Positions 49,668 to 58,185 of a stretch of 64,000 nucleotides of DNA are shown here, one piece after another. Made by a program: the position numbers and the translations under genes. Positions within the stretch are counted from its first letter, which is position 1. Every line of letters starts with the position of its first letter. The stretch lies in assembly GCA_016793635.1 (NCBI GenBank), contig JAEUMD010000020.1:1-64000 (forward strand), written 5' to 3'. Under the pieces are notes generated by a model that did no database searches, had not been told where the DNA came from, and saw only the letters and a list, made by a program, of their open reading frames with translations. Source of the stretch: Hyphomicrobiaceae bacterium (lineage in GTDB: Bacteria > Pseudomonadota > Alphaproteobacteria > Rhizobiales > Hyphomicrobiaceae).

Positions 49668-51070
49668 TGGCTGGCCCGTCGCACACCGGCTGGTGTGGCC
49701 CTAGTCTCCGCCTCGACGGCGGTTCCGCGCAACGCTCCGTGCGGCAACAGCGCGAACAAATTACCCTGATGCTTGGTGACGCCAGCGAGCGCACCCGCGT
49801 CCGAGCCCGAGCCGAAATAGATGTCGCCGCGTTCGGGACCGCGGATCGCCGAGCCGACATCCTGCGCGATCATCAGTTTGTGGAAGCCACCGCCGTTGCC
49901 GCCCGCGTGTGTAAGCGAAGCGGAGGAGACATAAACGGGTGTACCGATGGCGTGATGGGCCGTATCGACCGCGAGGCTGCGGCCCGGTGTCAATGGTATG
50001 TCGAACACCCCGAGGGGGCCGGGTTCGTCGGCCGCCAGCTCGCGAAAGAAGACGTACGACTTGTTCTGCCAGAGCACGTCGCGCGTGCGGTCAGGGTGGG
50101 CGCGCAGCCAATCCTTCAGTGAATTAAGTGACATCCGGTCGGCGGGGAACAGCCCCCTGTCGATGAGGTACCGGCCAATCGACGTGTAAGGGTGGCCGTT
50201 CTTGCCGTCGTACGTGACGCGAACACTGCCGCCACCAACGAGCGCGATCCGCCCGGAGCCCTGCACCTGCATGAAGAACAGATCGACGGGATCGCGTAGA
50301 TAAGCGAACTCGAGCTCCTGGCCCGCGAGCGCGCCCTGGTCGATCTCCTGCCGGGTTGGATACGGCTCCCACCCTTCCGGCGTGCGACGTGCGTGCGTCA
50401 ACTGCTCGGCCTTCGCACCGCGTTCGGACTCGGAGACCAAATTCATCAGGTCCGCCGGCCGCTTCAACACTGGTGCCGAGAAGGCCTCATCGGGCGTGCG
50501 CGATCCCTCGATCACCGGCTCATAGTAACCGGTCAGCAGGCCGCTGCCCGCCGCGTGCACAACCCTGTGCGGGGTAAAGCGCTTTTCGAAGAACGCGCGC
50601 GCCTCAGCCGCGCTCGCTCCACGGCGGATCATATCGACTGCTTCGGCGCATGCCCCGAATAGTTCTGCCGGCGAAGAGTTGACCGTCTCCGCACCCGAGC
50701 GCGCGGCGTTATTGAGACGTGTGCAGGATTTGGCGAAGGCGGTCAGCGCGGCGAGGTGATCGTCCTCGGCCCAACCACTGAGAGCTTCGAAGTTTACGGG
50801 CTCGAATTTGACCGCCCCGGTGACTTGTCCAATTGTGACTTGTCCAGTGGCTGGCGCGCCCTTGTTCATGGTCTTCGCAGCCGTTACGGCTTCCTTTTTG
50901 CCGGTCGGCGCGGCGTAAGCTCGCGCAGCGCTACCGGATTTATCGGCGGCGACAGCGAGCGTCGTCAGGAGTGCTGCCGCAAGAACAATCGCGCCGCCCA
51001 TACGACACGTCCAACAAGCGCCGCGGGGTGCAGACCACCGGAGCGGGCGGAGCGGCTCAAAACGGGCCAT
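49664..51070 (-). CDS. mltA: membrane-bound lytic murein transglycosylase A
   Basis: A 468-residue peptidoglycan lytic transglycosylase. After a signal segment (GAIVLAAALLTTLAVAA) and a linker come the MltA domain (LLTGYYEPVIEGSRTP, ELEFAYLRDPVDLFFMQVQGSG) and the C-terminal 3D domain (DIPLTPGRSLAVDT, AHHAIGTPVYVS, MIAQDVGSAIRGPERGDIYFG), with the catalytic Asp in DVGSAI. It cleaves the MurNAc-GlcNAc bond to make anhydro-muropeptides in the periplasm. The start at 51070 has a strong GGGAGGAG site. It lies between a Tim44-like gene and smr on the same strand. Confidence 0.96.
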   Translation of the reverse strand: MARFEPLRPLRWSAPRGACWTCRMGGAIVLAAALLTTLAVAADKSGSAARAYAAPTGKKEAVTAAKTMNKGAPATGQVTIGQVTGAVKFEPVNFEALSGWAEDDHLAALTAFAKSCTRLNNAARSGAETVNSSPAELFGACAEAVDMIRRGASAAEARAFFEKRFTPHRVVHAAGSGLLTGYYEPVIEGSRTPDEAFSAPVLKRPADLMNLVSESERGAKAEQLTHARRTPEGWEPYPTRQEIDQGALAGQELEFAYLRDPVDLFFMQVQGSGRIALVGGGSVRVTYDGKNGHPYTSIGRYLIDRGLFPADRMSLNSLKDWLRAHPDRTRDVLWQNKSYVFFRELAADEPGPLGVFDIPLTPGRSLAVDTAHHAIGTPVYVSSASLTHAGGNGGGFHKLMIAQDVGSAIRGPERGDIYFGSGSDAGALAGVTKHQGNLFALLPHGALRGTAVEAETRATPAGVRRASQ

Positions 51071-51129
51071 CCCAACTCCTCCCGCCGCCCTTCATTGCCA
51101 CCGCCGTCTAACCGCGGGTGGGCGAAGCC

Positions 51130-51882
51130 CTAGCCCGGTGCCTGTGTGGCGACGAGCTTCCAATTCGGATTGGAACGCGCACGCGGCGTCGAGACGTCGC
51201 GGCTGAACATCCAGATGTCGGTGACTTCGCGGATCGTCTGCGGATCGCCCGTGGTGACTGCACCCGAACGGTCGCGCGTCGCCGAGATGAGCTGGCTGAC
51301 GAAACGAACCGTCACGTGCGCGACGCCGTCCTTCAGCTCGGCATCGACGATATCGGCCTTCGAGATGCCGACAAACGACTGATCGACTTGCTCCCCGCGG
51401 CTCTCGCGATCGGCAATCGCCATGTGGAAGCTGTCGTAGACCTCGCGACTGAGGAGATCGCGCAGCAGCTTGCGATTACCCTCGGCGAAAGCCGTCACGA
51501 TCAGCTCGTAGGCTTGCTTCGCGCCGCGGATGAACGGCTCCGGATCGAACTGCGGATCGAGCCGGAGAATATCGAGTAGCCCCCGCTCGACCTCGGCATT
51601 GGAACCTGACGCGGTGTGAATGCGCGCCTTCGTCTCGGCCACCGCAACGTTCACATCGGCCGCCGGCCGCACCGGCGCCGGCTCGCGCTGCGGCATCGTC
51701 ACGACCTTTTCGTCGGATTTACCGGCACCGCTTGCCGCTGCCTTGCGCCGCTCGGCACGGTATCGCTCCAGGCGGGCATCGTCCTCGTCGTTACGGCGCC
51801 CCAGAATGCCGCGCAGCTTGAAGATCACCACAAGGGCGACAATCAGAGAAATTAGCGTGATGAGATCGATTTTTCCGTCCAT
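51130..51882 (-). CDS. Tim44-like domain protein (TimA)
   Basis: A 250-residue inner-membrane protein with an N-terminal transmembrane helix (LITLISLIVALVVIFKLRG, about residues 7-26) and a C-terminal Tim44-like domain (LRLDPQFDPEPFIRGAKQAYELIVTAFAEGNRK, and IREVTDIWMFSRDV). The middle is charged and Ala-rich. Mitochondrial Tim44 helps protein import; the bacterial homologue in alphaproteobacteria is a membrane protein of unclear function. The ATG at 51882 is preferred; a GTG at 51909 is an upstream option. It is followed 60 bases later by mltA. Confidence 0.9.
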   Translation of the reverse strand: MDGKIDLITLISLIVALVVIFKLRGILGRRNDEDDARLERYRAERRKAAASGAGKSDEKVVTMPQREPAPVRPAADVNVAVAETKARIHTASGSNAEVERGLLDILRLDPQFDPEPFIRGAKQAYELIVTAFAEGNRKLLRDLLSREVYDSFHMAIADRESRGEQVDQSFVGISKADIVDAELKDGVAHVTVRFVSQLISATRDRSGAVTTGDPQTIREVTDIWMFSRDVSTPRARSNPNWKLVATQAPG

Positions 51883-52501
51883 GGACGTGCTTTCGAGAAG
51901 GGGTTGCACGTTTGCCGGGAGAGCGCGGGCGGCTCGAGCCTCGCAACGCCTCCTGAGCCAGATTCCAGAATCTTCTCTATCCGAAACCCGTGAGTAAGCC
52001 TATGTTTTTCCTTCAGCCCTCACGATCGGCCAGCGCCGAGATGAGGAACCGGACAGTTGTCGGCCGGAGGCGAGCGTTAGTGCCGAATTCAGCAAAGGGC
52101 GACGATGCCCCATTGCGGCACGGCGCATGCCGACTTTGCAGATGTATGCTTGATGGTTGCCCAGTTCCAGTCCGGGACCTGCAGCTTAGCGCCACTTTCC
52201 CGGTGCAGCGACACTGAACGTCATTGGTATAGACTTCAACTTAGGGCACAAGAAGGGTTCCGCCAACGGCTTTGGGCGCGAGCGACGAGGCTGAACGGCG
52301 CGGGCGGACGCACTCTAAAATCACGCCGCACCAGACAAGCATCGAGGTTGAACCCACCGGCCCGCGAACCGTTTCAAGGACGAGGGATTAAGCCACCCGA
52401 CACCAAATGCAGGCTTGAACGTCCGCCAGTAAGCTTTCCGCCTGGACAAGGACCGAGGCGCCAACAGGCACGACAGGCACGATAGAAACCGCACAGCAAC
52501 C
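51883..52501. other. divergent region between the Tim44 gene and fxsA
   Basis: About 620 bases without a supportable gene. It must contain leftward and rightward promoters. No repeat, terminator or RNA fold was recognised. Confidence 0.45.
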
Positions 52502-53050
52502 ATGCTCTCACCCGTCCGCGCCCTCCTTCTGCTTGTGCTCATCGCGATCCCTCTCCTGGAGATCGCGCTGCTGGTGAAGGTCGGCCAGATCATTGGCTTC
52601 TGGTGGACGATCTTGATCGTGCTCGGCACGGGCATGGCCGGAGCGACGCTGTTGCACCGCCAGGGTCTCGGTGCCTTGCAGCGTGTCATGGCCTCGGCGG
52701 AAGCAGGGGTCCCGCCAGTCGCCCCCTTGCTCGATGGCGTCTTGCTGATGGCAGCGGGTCTCCTGCTCCTCACGCCGGGCCTTATTACGGATACGGCCGG
52801 ATTGATCCTCCTTGTACCACCGGTTCGTTCACTGCTGGTGGAAAAGGCCCTGTCCAAGGTCTTCGTCAGCGGTTCGTTCACGCGCTGGACGATGGAAGGC
52901 GAAACAGTCGAGACCCCGCGCGACCAACCGACCGGCCGCGCCCGGCCTTACCGGGACGACGGCGGCGGCATCGTCATCGACGGCGAATACCACCGCATCG
53001 ACGAAAACGGCGACGATCGCAATCGCTCCACGGGTAAGCGCCGCGAATAG
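52502..53050 (+). CDS. fxsA: FxsA family membrane protein
   Basis: A 182-residue membrane protein with four hydrophobic segments in the first 120 residues (ALLLLVLIAIPLLEIALLVKVG, FWWTILIVLGTGMAGATLL, VLLMAAGLLLLTPGLITD, LILLVPPVRSLLV). The pattern P-E-I-x-x-x-x-x-V-G near the start and LLTPGFxTD-like LLTPGLITDT are FxsA signatures. FxsA overproduction relieves phage T7 exclusion by F plasmid in E. coli; its normal role is unknown. The C-terminal part is hydrophilic and disordered. secB follows about 240 bases later. Confidence 0.92.
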   Translation: MLSPVRALLLLVLIAIPLLEIALLVKVGQIIGFWWTILIVLGTGMAGATLLHRQGLGALQRVMASAEAGVPPVAPLLDGVLLMAAGLLLLTPGLITDTAGLILLVPPVRSLLVEKALSKVFVSGSFTRWTMEGETVETPRDQPTGRARPYRDDGGGIVIDGEYHRIDENGDDRNRSTGKRRE

Positions 53051-53291
53051 GCGCTGCTCGATTGCGCGTCAGGACACATCATGATAGCGCTCCGCCGACC
53101 AACGGCTGGAGCGCCATCCGGTCGCACGGGAGCCCAAGCGGTTCCCTGCCCGTAAGAGTGCGCTCGAACACAGAGTTTCTGGAGCGCTATCCGACCCCTC
53201 GTCGCCTCGGGCGAATGCATGCGGTCTCATAGTGCTCTGGGCGCCCCGAGGGCGATTGGCACAACGAGAATTGAGCAGGGAAGAAAAGACC

Positions 53292-53798
53292 ATGGCGGAA
53301 GGAAAGAACGGGTCCGGGACGGCCGACACCAGCCGAGCCCCAGCTCCGGTCCAGGCGCAGGTGCTCGGACAGTATATTCGCGACCTCTCGTTCGAGAATC
53401 CGAACATCGACAAGCTGCTCGGTGGGCCGGGCGACAATCCGAACATCCAGCTCGAGGTCAATGTCGACGCCAAAGCCGTCGACGCCAAACAGGGCGTGTA
53501 TGAGAGCGCGATCAATTTCCGCGCCCAGGCCACCAGCAAGATCGGCACGATCTACGATCTCGAGGTCGTCTACGCCGGCATGTTCCGCCTCCAGGGCATC
53601 CCCGAGCAGGCGCTCGAGCCGTTTCTTCTCGTCAACTGCCCGTCGATCCTGTTCCCGTTCCTGCGCCGTATCCTTGCCGACATCACGCGTGAGGGCGGGT
53701 TCCCGCCACTGCTGCTCGATCCGATCGACTTCGGCGGTCTCTATCTGCGCCGCCAGCAGGAGCAGGCCGCCGCCGCGGGTGGCAAGGCGAAGGCGTAG
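53292..53798 (+). CDS. secB: protein-export chaperone SecB
   Basis: A 168-residue SecB, the tetrameric chaperone that keeps precursors unfolded and hands them to SecA. The core shows LGQYIRDLSFENPNI, YESAINFRAQATSK, YAGMFRLQGIP and FPFLRRILADITREGGFPPLLLDPIDF, with the conserved FPPLLLDPIDF segment. The ATG at 53292 follows aagaaaagacc; the extra frame upstream starts GTG and has no likeness. The C-terminal end is Gln/Ala/Lys-rich, as usual in alphaproteobacteria. A strong terminator follows. Its position beside fxsA, dnaQ and coaE is conserved. Confidence 0.97.
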   Translation: MAEGKNGSGTADTSRAPAPVQAQVLGQYIRDLSFENPNIDKLLGGPGDNPNIQLEVNVDAKAVDAKQGVYESAINFRAQATSKIGTIYDLEVVYAGMFRLQGIPEQALEPFLLVNCPSILFPFLRRILADITREGGFPPLLLDPIDFGGLYLRRQQEQAAAAGGKAKA

Positions 53799-53837
53799 CC
53801 AAGAATTGGCGGCGCCGACGCTTGCAATAAAATTGAC

Positions 53838-53864
53838 AAGGCCGGCCCTGTGGCCGGCCTTTTT
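53838..53864 (+). terminator. intrinsic terminator after secB
   Basis: AAGGCCGGCC (53838-53847) pairs perfectly with GGCCGGCCTT (53852-53861), 4-base loop, with a run of T following. It is a textbook rightward terminator about 40 bases past the secB stop. Confidence 0.93.
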
Positions 53865-53908
53865 CGTTTGCGCGTTTCTCTCACAGGACACCGCTTCATT
53901 CGGGGATC

Positions 53909-54018
53909 AAAGCGCTCTGCGCGTCCTTCTAAGCCGATCGCACGATCAGTCATGAGCATGGGGTGCGATTCACGCTTTCGATGAAAGCGCCATGCGCGTC
54001 CATCTCAACCGAGCGCAC
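53909..54018. repeat. pair of imperfect 35-base direct repeats
   Basis: 53909-53943 and 53984-54018 match at about 29 of 35 positions, both built on AAAGCGC.xTGCGCGTCC.TCT...CCGA.CGCAC. They lie between the secB terminator and the dnaQ stop. Meaning unknown; they may be regulatory or remnants of a duplication. Confidence 0.6.
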
Positions 54019-54019
54019 C

Positions 54020-54742
54020 CTACGACTTCGGCTGCAGATAGCGTTGCCAGATCGCCTTGGGCCCGAGCGTTTCGACGAACGCGCGATGCGCGGCTTTGAT
54101 CTCCGTCGTCAGGGGCGAAGCGAGTGGCGTTGGCCGCTGCGCTGCAGCTTCGGTCCGCGCTCCAGCGCGCGACATCGTCGCCGCTTGCGAGCGGGCAGCT
54201 CCCTTGTCGCCGAGCACGAGCGTCGCCTGGCGCTCGCCGAGCAACTCGATATAGACCTCGGCCAGCAGCAGAGAATCCATCAGCGCGCCGTGCTTGATAC
54301 GCTGCGAATTGTCGATGCCGTATCGCTTGCAGAGTGCGTCCAGCGTGTTCGGACCAGCCGGATGCTTGCGCCGCGCAAGCGCGAGCGTATCGACGACGCG
54401 GTCGAACTTCAGCACAGGTGCGCGAACACGCTCGAGTTCCATGTTGAGGAACGCGACGTCGAATGTCGCGTTATGGATGACGAGCTGATCGGCTGCGATG
54501 AAAGCGAGAAAATCCCGATAAACCGCCTGAAACACGGGCTTGTCGACAAGGAACGCGGTGGAGATGCCATGCACCCGCTCGGCATCGGCCGGGACATCGC
54601 GCTCGGGATTGATGAAGACGTGGTACTCGCGACCCGTCGGAATGCGGTTGATAAGCTCGATGCACCCGATTTCGATCAGGCGGTCGCCCTTCTTGGGATC
54701 GAGGCCCGTCGTTTCGGTATCGAGCACGATCTCGCGCAGCAT
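54020..54742 (-). CDS. dnaQ: DNA polymerase III epsilon subunit (3'-5' exonuclease)
   Basis: A 240-residue DEDDh exonuclease that proofreads for the replicative polymerase. The first catalytic motif is DTETTG right after the start (MLREIVLDTETTG), with Glu in the same motif, and HNATFDVAFLNMEL supplies the second Asp; HGALMDSLLLAEVY holds the last motif with His. The C-terminal part from about 180 is Ala/Gln-rich. The frame opens at 54922, but the ATG at 54742 gives the family start. It is the last of five leftward genes reading away from the oriC region. Confidence 0.95.
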   Translation of the reverse strand: MLREIVLDTETTGLDPKKGDRLIEIGCIELINRIPTGREYHVFINPERDVPADAERVHGISTAFLVDKPVFQAVYRDFLAFIAADQLVIHNATFDVAFLNMELERVRAPVLKFDRVVDTLALARRKHPAGPNTLDALCKRYGIDNSQRIKHGALMDSLLLAEVYIELLGERQATLVLGDKGAARSQAATMSRAGARTEAAAQRPTPLASPLTTEIKAAHRAFVETLGPKAIWQRYLQPKS

Positions 54743-54779
54743 GGTCGAGCACTTCCCCGGATCGATTTCAAAAGCGAGC

Positions 54780-55400
54780 TTACCCGCCGGACCAGCACCG
54801 TTGATAGGCCCCCGCTGGCCTCGACGCGATCTCGGCGAGGATTCTATCCATTTGAGCCGCCATCTCAGGAACTCCGCGTGAGGTATCCACAACGAAGTCG
54901 GCGCGTTGGCGTTTCTCGGCATCCGCCATTTGCCGGCTCAAGATCTCGGCAAGTTTCTCATCTGTCATGCCGGGCCGTTCAAGAACGCGCCGCCGCTGCT
55001 CTTGCGGACCCGCACTGACCACGACCGTCACGTCCACCAGCTTGTCCCCGCCGGTTTCGAACAACAGCGGGATTTCGAGCACGGCTATGGCCGCGCCTCG
55101 CGTGTGTTCGGCCGCGAGGAAAGTGCGTTCGGCCTCCCGCACCAACGGATGCACGATCGCTTCGAGGCGTGCGAATCCACTCGTATCCGCCATCAGTGAT
55201 TGGAGCAGGAGTCGTCTGTCGACGACACCATTCGCCGTCGTGCCGGGAAACGCACCTTCGATCAACGGTACGGCCGCACCCGAATAGAGCGCATGCACAG
55301 CGGCGTCAGCGTCGAAAACGGCGATGCCGTTTTGGCGCAGATACGCCGCGGCCGTCGATTTTCCCATGCCGATCGAACCGGTCAGACCGATGATGAGCAT
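54780..55400 (-). CDS. coaE: dephospho-CoA kinase
   Basis: A 206-residue P-loop kinase that makes CoA from dephospho-CoA. The Walker A motif is GLTGSIGMGKST near the N-terminus. FDADAAVHALYSG and VLEIPLLFETGGDKLVDV (substrate-binding) are typical. It begins the base before the aroE stop codon position, so the two abut directly and are probably co-transcribed and coupled. Confidence 0.96.
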   Translation of the reverse strand: MLIIGLTGSIGMGKSTAAAYLRQNGIAVFDADAAVHALYSGAAVPLIEGAFPGTTANGVVDRRLLLQSLMADTSGFARLEAIVHPLVREAERTFLAAEHTRGAAIAVLEIPLLFETGGDKLVDVTVVVSAGPQEQRRRVLERPGMTDEKLAEILSRQMADAEKRQRADFVVDTSRGVPEMAAQMDRILAEIASRPAGAYQRCWSGG

Positions 55401-56234
55401 TCAGCGCGATGCCTCGATGTCGTCGACGAGGAGTGAGCGCAGCTCGTCCGTCACCTCCGGTCGCACGCCGAACCATTTCTCGAATCCCGGTACCGCCTGG
55501 TGCAGCAGCATGCCGAGACCATCGAGTGTGCGCAGCCCATGCGAACGGGCGACCGCGAGCAGCTCCGTTTCCAGCGGCACGTAGACGATATCGGCGACAA
55601 CTGTGCGATGATCGGCGCGGGCGAAGTCGATGTCGAGCGATCCCTCGCCCTTCATGCCGATGGTCGTCGTGTTGACGACGACGCTGGCATGACGGGCAGC
55701 TTGCGTGCGCTTGTCCCAATCGACCGCGACGACGTGCGGGCCGAAGTGGCGCACCAGATCATCCGCTCTCGCCCGCGTGCGATTGGCGACGACGATACGG
55801 CCGACGCCCGCTTCGAGAAATCCGAATACGATGGCGCGGGCTGCCCCGCCGGCCCCCAACACCACGACCGGCGCATCGAACGCCCGCCAGTCCGGTACGG
55901 TCGCGGCCAGATGAGTCATGAATCCATACGTATCGGTATTTGCGACGTGAAGCCGGCTTCCCTCGAGCCACACCGTATTGGCCGCACCCACCGCCCGCGC
56001 AGAGGGCTCGATAACCTCGCCCGCCGCAAAAGCGGTTTCCTTGTGCGGCACGGTGACATTGCACCCGGCAAAGCCGTTCTCCGCCAATCCGCGCAGGAAA
56101 GCGGCCGCCTCCTCGGGTTTCACCGCCTCTTTGGTGTATTGCCCGTCGATGCCGTATCGCTCTAGCCAGTGACCGTGAATGATCGGCGAGCGCGAATGCG
56201 ATATGGGCCAGCCGATCACGCAGGCTCGTTTCAT
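55401..56234 (-). CDS. aroE: shikimate dehydrogenase (NADP+)
   Basis: A 277-residue enzyme reducing 3-dehydroshikimate to shikimate. The substrate-binding start is IGWPISHSRSPIIHGHWL; TVPHKET holds the catalytic Lys, and VANTDTYGFM holds the Asp partner; the NADP loop is VVLGAGGAARAIVFG. The frame extends upstream to 56552, but ATG 56234 with GAGGAGG fits the family start. It sits between maf and coaE in a tight leftward run. Confidence 0.96.
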   Translation of the reverse strand: MKRACVIGWPISHSRSPIIHGHWLERYGIDGQYTKEAVKPEEAAAFLRGLAENGFAGCNVTVPHKETAFAAGEVIEPSARAVGAANTVWLEGSRLHVANTDTYGFMTHLAATVPDWRAFDAPVVVLGAGGAARAIVFGFLEAGVGRIVVANRTRARADDLVRHFGPHVVAVDWDKRTQAARHASVVVNTTTIGMKGEGSLDIDFARADHRTVVADIVYVPLETELLAVARSHGLRTLDGLGMLLHQAVPGFEKWFGVRPEVTDELRSLLVDDIEASR

Positions 56235-56259
56235 GCGGTCTGCCTCCTCCGCCAATTCA

Positions 56260-56889
56260 TCACGTCGCCACAGCGCCGATACGCCGGAGCTCCGTGAGCA
56301 GCGGCAGCAGCGGCATTCCGAGAATGGTGAAGTGGCCGCCGTCGACGCGCTCGAAGAGCTGCACACCGAGTCCCTCGATCTGATAGGCGCCGACGCTGGT
56401 TGCCACCTTGTCGCCGGCGGCCGCCAGATAGTCGTCGAGGAAGCGCGGAGAAAAATCCCGCATGGCCAGCTCGGCCGTATCGAGGTGTGCCCAGAGTGTA
56501 TCGCCGGCCTTGGCGATCGCGACCGCGGAATGCAACTTGTGGGCGCGCCCACGCAGACGCAGAAGCTGCTCGCGCGCGGCTTCCATATCGGCAGGCTTTG
56601 CGAATATTTCTCCCTCGAGCTCGAGCACTTGGTCCGCCCCGATTACGAGCGCATCGGGGTGTGCGGCGCTCACGGCTTCTGCCTTTGCGCAGGCGAGGAT
56701 CTCGGCAACATCCTCCGGTGGCACGATGTCATCGCCGTGCTCGGCCGCCAGCGCATCGCGCATCGCCACCTCGTCGACGTCCGCCGTCTGGACGCTGAAA
56801 AAAACGCCGGCCGCCTTGAGCATATCCCGCCGCGTTCGGCTTCCCGACGCAAGGATGAGGTGCGGTCGCGAGGGCCTTGCCAACGTCAT
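56260..56889 (-). CDS. maf: Maf-like nucleotide pyrophosphatase
   Basis: A 209-residue Maf/Ham1-fold protein. ASGSRTRRDMLKAAG near the start is the substrate-binding loop (S-x-S-x-R-R), and LVIGADQVLELEGE contains the catalytic Asp. Members hydrolyse modified or non-canonical NTPs and block septation when overexpressed. In alphaproteobacteria there are often two Maf proteins. Its start overlaps the ppsR stop by 4 bases, and 25 bases separate it from aroE. Confidence 0.93.
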   Translation of the reverse strand: MTLARPSRPHLILASGSRTRRDMLKAAGVFFSVQTADVDEVAMRDALAAEHGDDIVPPEDVAEILACAKAEAVSAAHPDALVIGADQVLELEGEIFAKPADMEAAREQLLRLRGRAHKLHSAVAIAKAGDTLWAHLDTAELAMRDFSPRFLDDYLAAAGDKVATSVGAYQIEGLGVQLFERVDGGHFTILGMPLLPLLTELRRIGAVAT

Positions 56890-57755
56890 GAGCCGGACTC
56901 CGCCGTCTCGCCTGCGCTCGATTCGCTTCCAGAGCGGCGATCCTGCATGAGTTTGATGATCGACGCGGCCGTCTCCTCGACGGACCGGCGCGTGACATCG
57001 ATCACGGGCCAGCCGTACTTGGCGCAGAGCTTTCGCGAGTGGGCGATTTCAGAGGAGATCGCGCTGCGGTCGACATAGGTGCCGAGGTCCCGATCGGACA
57101 GTAACAACGCGCGGTTCCGACGGATCTCGGCGATGCGATCGGGGCTTGCGACGAGGCACACGACGAAGCACGTCGTCGGCTCGATCAGGTTCTTCGGCAG
57201 TGCGATCTGCGGAACCAGCGGCAGGTTCGTCGTCTTAAAACCGCGCTGCGCAAGATAGATGCTGGTCGGCGTCTTCGACGTGCGCGAAATGCCGAGTATG
57301 CAGATGTCGGCGTCGTTCAAATTCTCCGGCAGCCGGCCGTCGTCGTGCACCATCGTGAAATTCAGGGCATCGATGCGCTTGAAATAGTCGGCGTCGAGAA
57401 CGTGCTGGCCTGCGACTGTCGGCGTGCGCGGTGCGCCGAGGTAGCTTTCGAACACTTGCATGATGGGCTGGAGCACGTGGAGGCAGGGGATCGAGAGCTC
57501 ACGGCAACGCCTCTCGATCTCTTCCGTCAACGACTTGTTGACGATGGTGTAGAGCACGATACCAGGCGCCTGCTCGATTTCTTGGAGCGCGCGGGAGAGC
57601 TGACGTTGTGTCCGCACCATCGGGTAGACGTGCTCGATTGGCCGTACCTCGGCGTACTGTACTGCGGCCGCCTTGGCGATGGTCGTCAGCGTCTCGCCGG
57701 TCGCGTCAGAGACGAGATGAAGATGGAAGAAGCTCGATGCGGAGGAATGGGGCAT
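56886..57755 (-). CDS. ppsR: pyruvate, phosphate dikinase/PEP synthase regulatory protein (DUF299)
   Basis: A 289-residue bifunctional kinase/pyrophosphorylase that (de)phosphorylates PPDK or PEP synthase. The P-loop-like motif is GISRTSKTPTS. HLHLVSDATGETL at the N-terminus and YPMVRTQRQLSRAL are typical. It is the gene that flanks the chromosomal origin on the side opposite hemE in Caulobacter and relatives. It is the first of the five leftward genes, and the putative oriC lies directly upstream. Confidence 0.94.
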   Translation of the reverse strand: MPHSSASSFFHLHLVSDATGETLTTIAKAAAVQYAEVRPIEHVYPMVRTQRQLSRALQEIEQAPGIVLYTIVNKSLTEEIERRCRELSIPCLHVLQPIMQVFESYLGAPRTPTVAGQHVLDADYFKRIDALNFTMVHDDGRLPENLNDADICILGISRTSKTPTSIYLAQRGFKTTNLPLVPQIALPKNLIEPTTCFVVCLVASPDRIAEIRRNRALLLSDRDLGTYVDRSAISSEIAHSRKLCAKYGWPVIDVTRRSVEETAASIIKLMQDRRSGSESSAGETAESGS

Positions 57756-58185
57756 GTACGGGCGCCGCCTGTGGATGAAGGGTCGAGTTATCCACGCGTG
57801 GCCCGGGTTGCTCCTGCAATCGGAGCGTCGGTTGCGCGGTCGTCCACGGTGATACTCACATTTGCCGGAATGCGAACAGAGAAACTTGAGATTGCTCCGT
57901 CCCCGTGGACAAGGGTGGCCATACCGCGCCCCTCCCTGTCTTCTCCACCGGCCCTCCTCAAAGGTTGGCGTTCCAACTCGCGGCGTAAACGCATGAAGGC
58001 TCGGCGTATTTTTCTCCCTTGTGGCAGCTCCGGCTGTTCGCCTACCAGATATGGCCGATCAGCTTTGTCGTTGTGCGGGACCTGGGTGAGGGGTGGGGAA
58101 AACTGTGGTACTCCCACGATCCCCTGGGGTAATAGAAAAAGAAAAAATAAGTGAAGAGTCTTCATTAGGATTTAGAAGAGAGGCC
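57756..58185. other. putative chromosomal origin of replication (oriC) between ppsR and hemE
   Basis: A 430-base gap between diverging ppsR and hemE, the place of the Caulobacter origin. DnaA-box-like 9-mers near TTATCCACA are seen: TGTGGATGA (57770-57778, one mismatch on the reverse strand), TTATCCACG (57788-57796, one mismatch), CGTGGACAA (57904-57912, two mismatches on reverse), TTCTCCACC (57941-57949, two). Near hemE, 58130-58178 is a purine-rich AT tract (aatagaaaaagaaaaaataag), a candidate unwinding element, with a GANTC methylation site at 58156-58160. The region also holds the ppsR and hemE promoters. The origin role is inferred from position and motifs; no function is shown. Confidence 0.75.
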
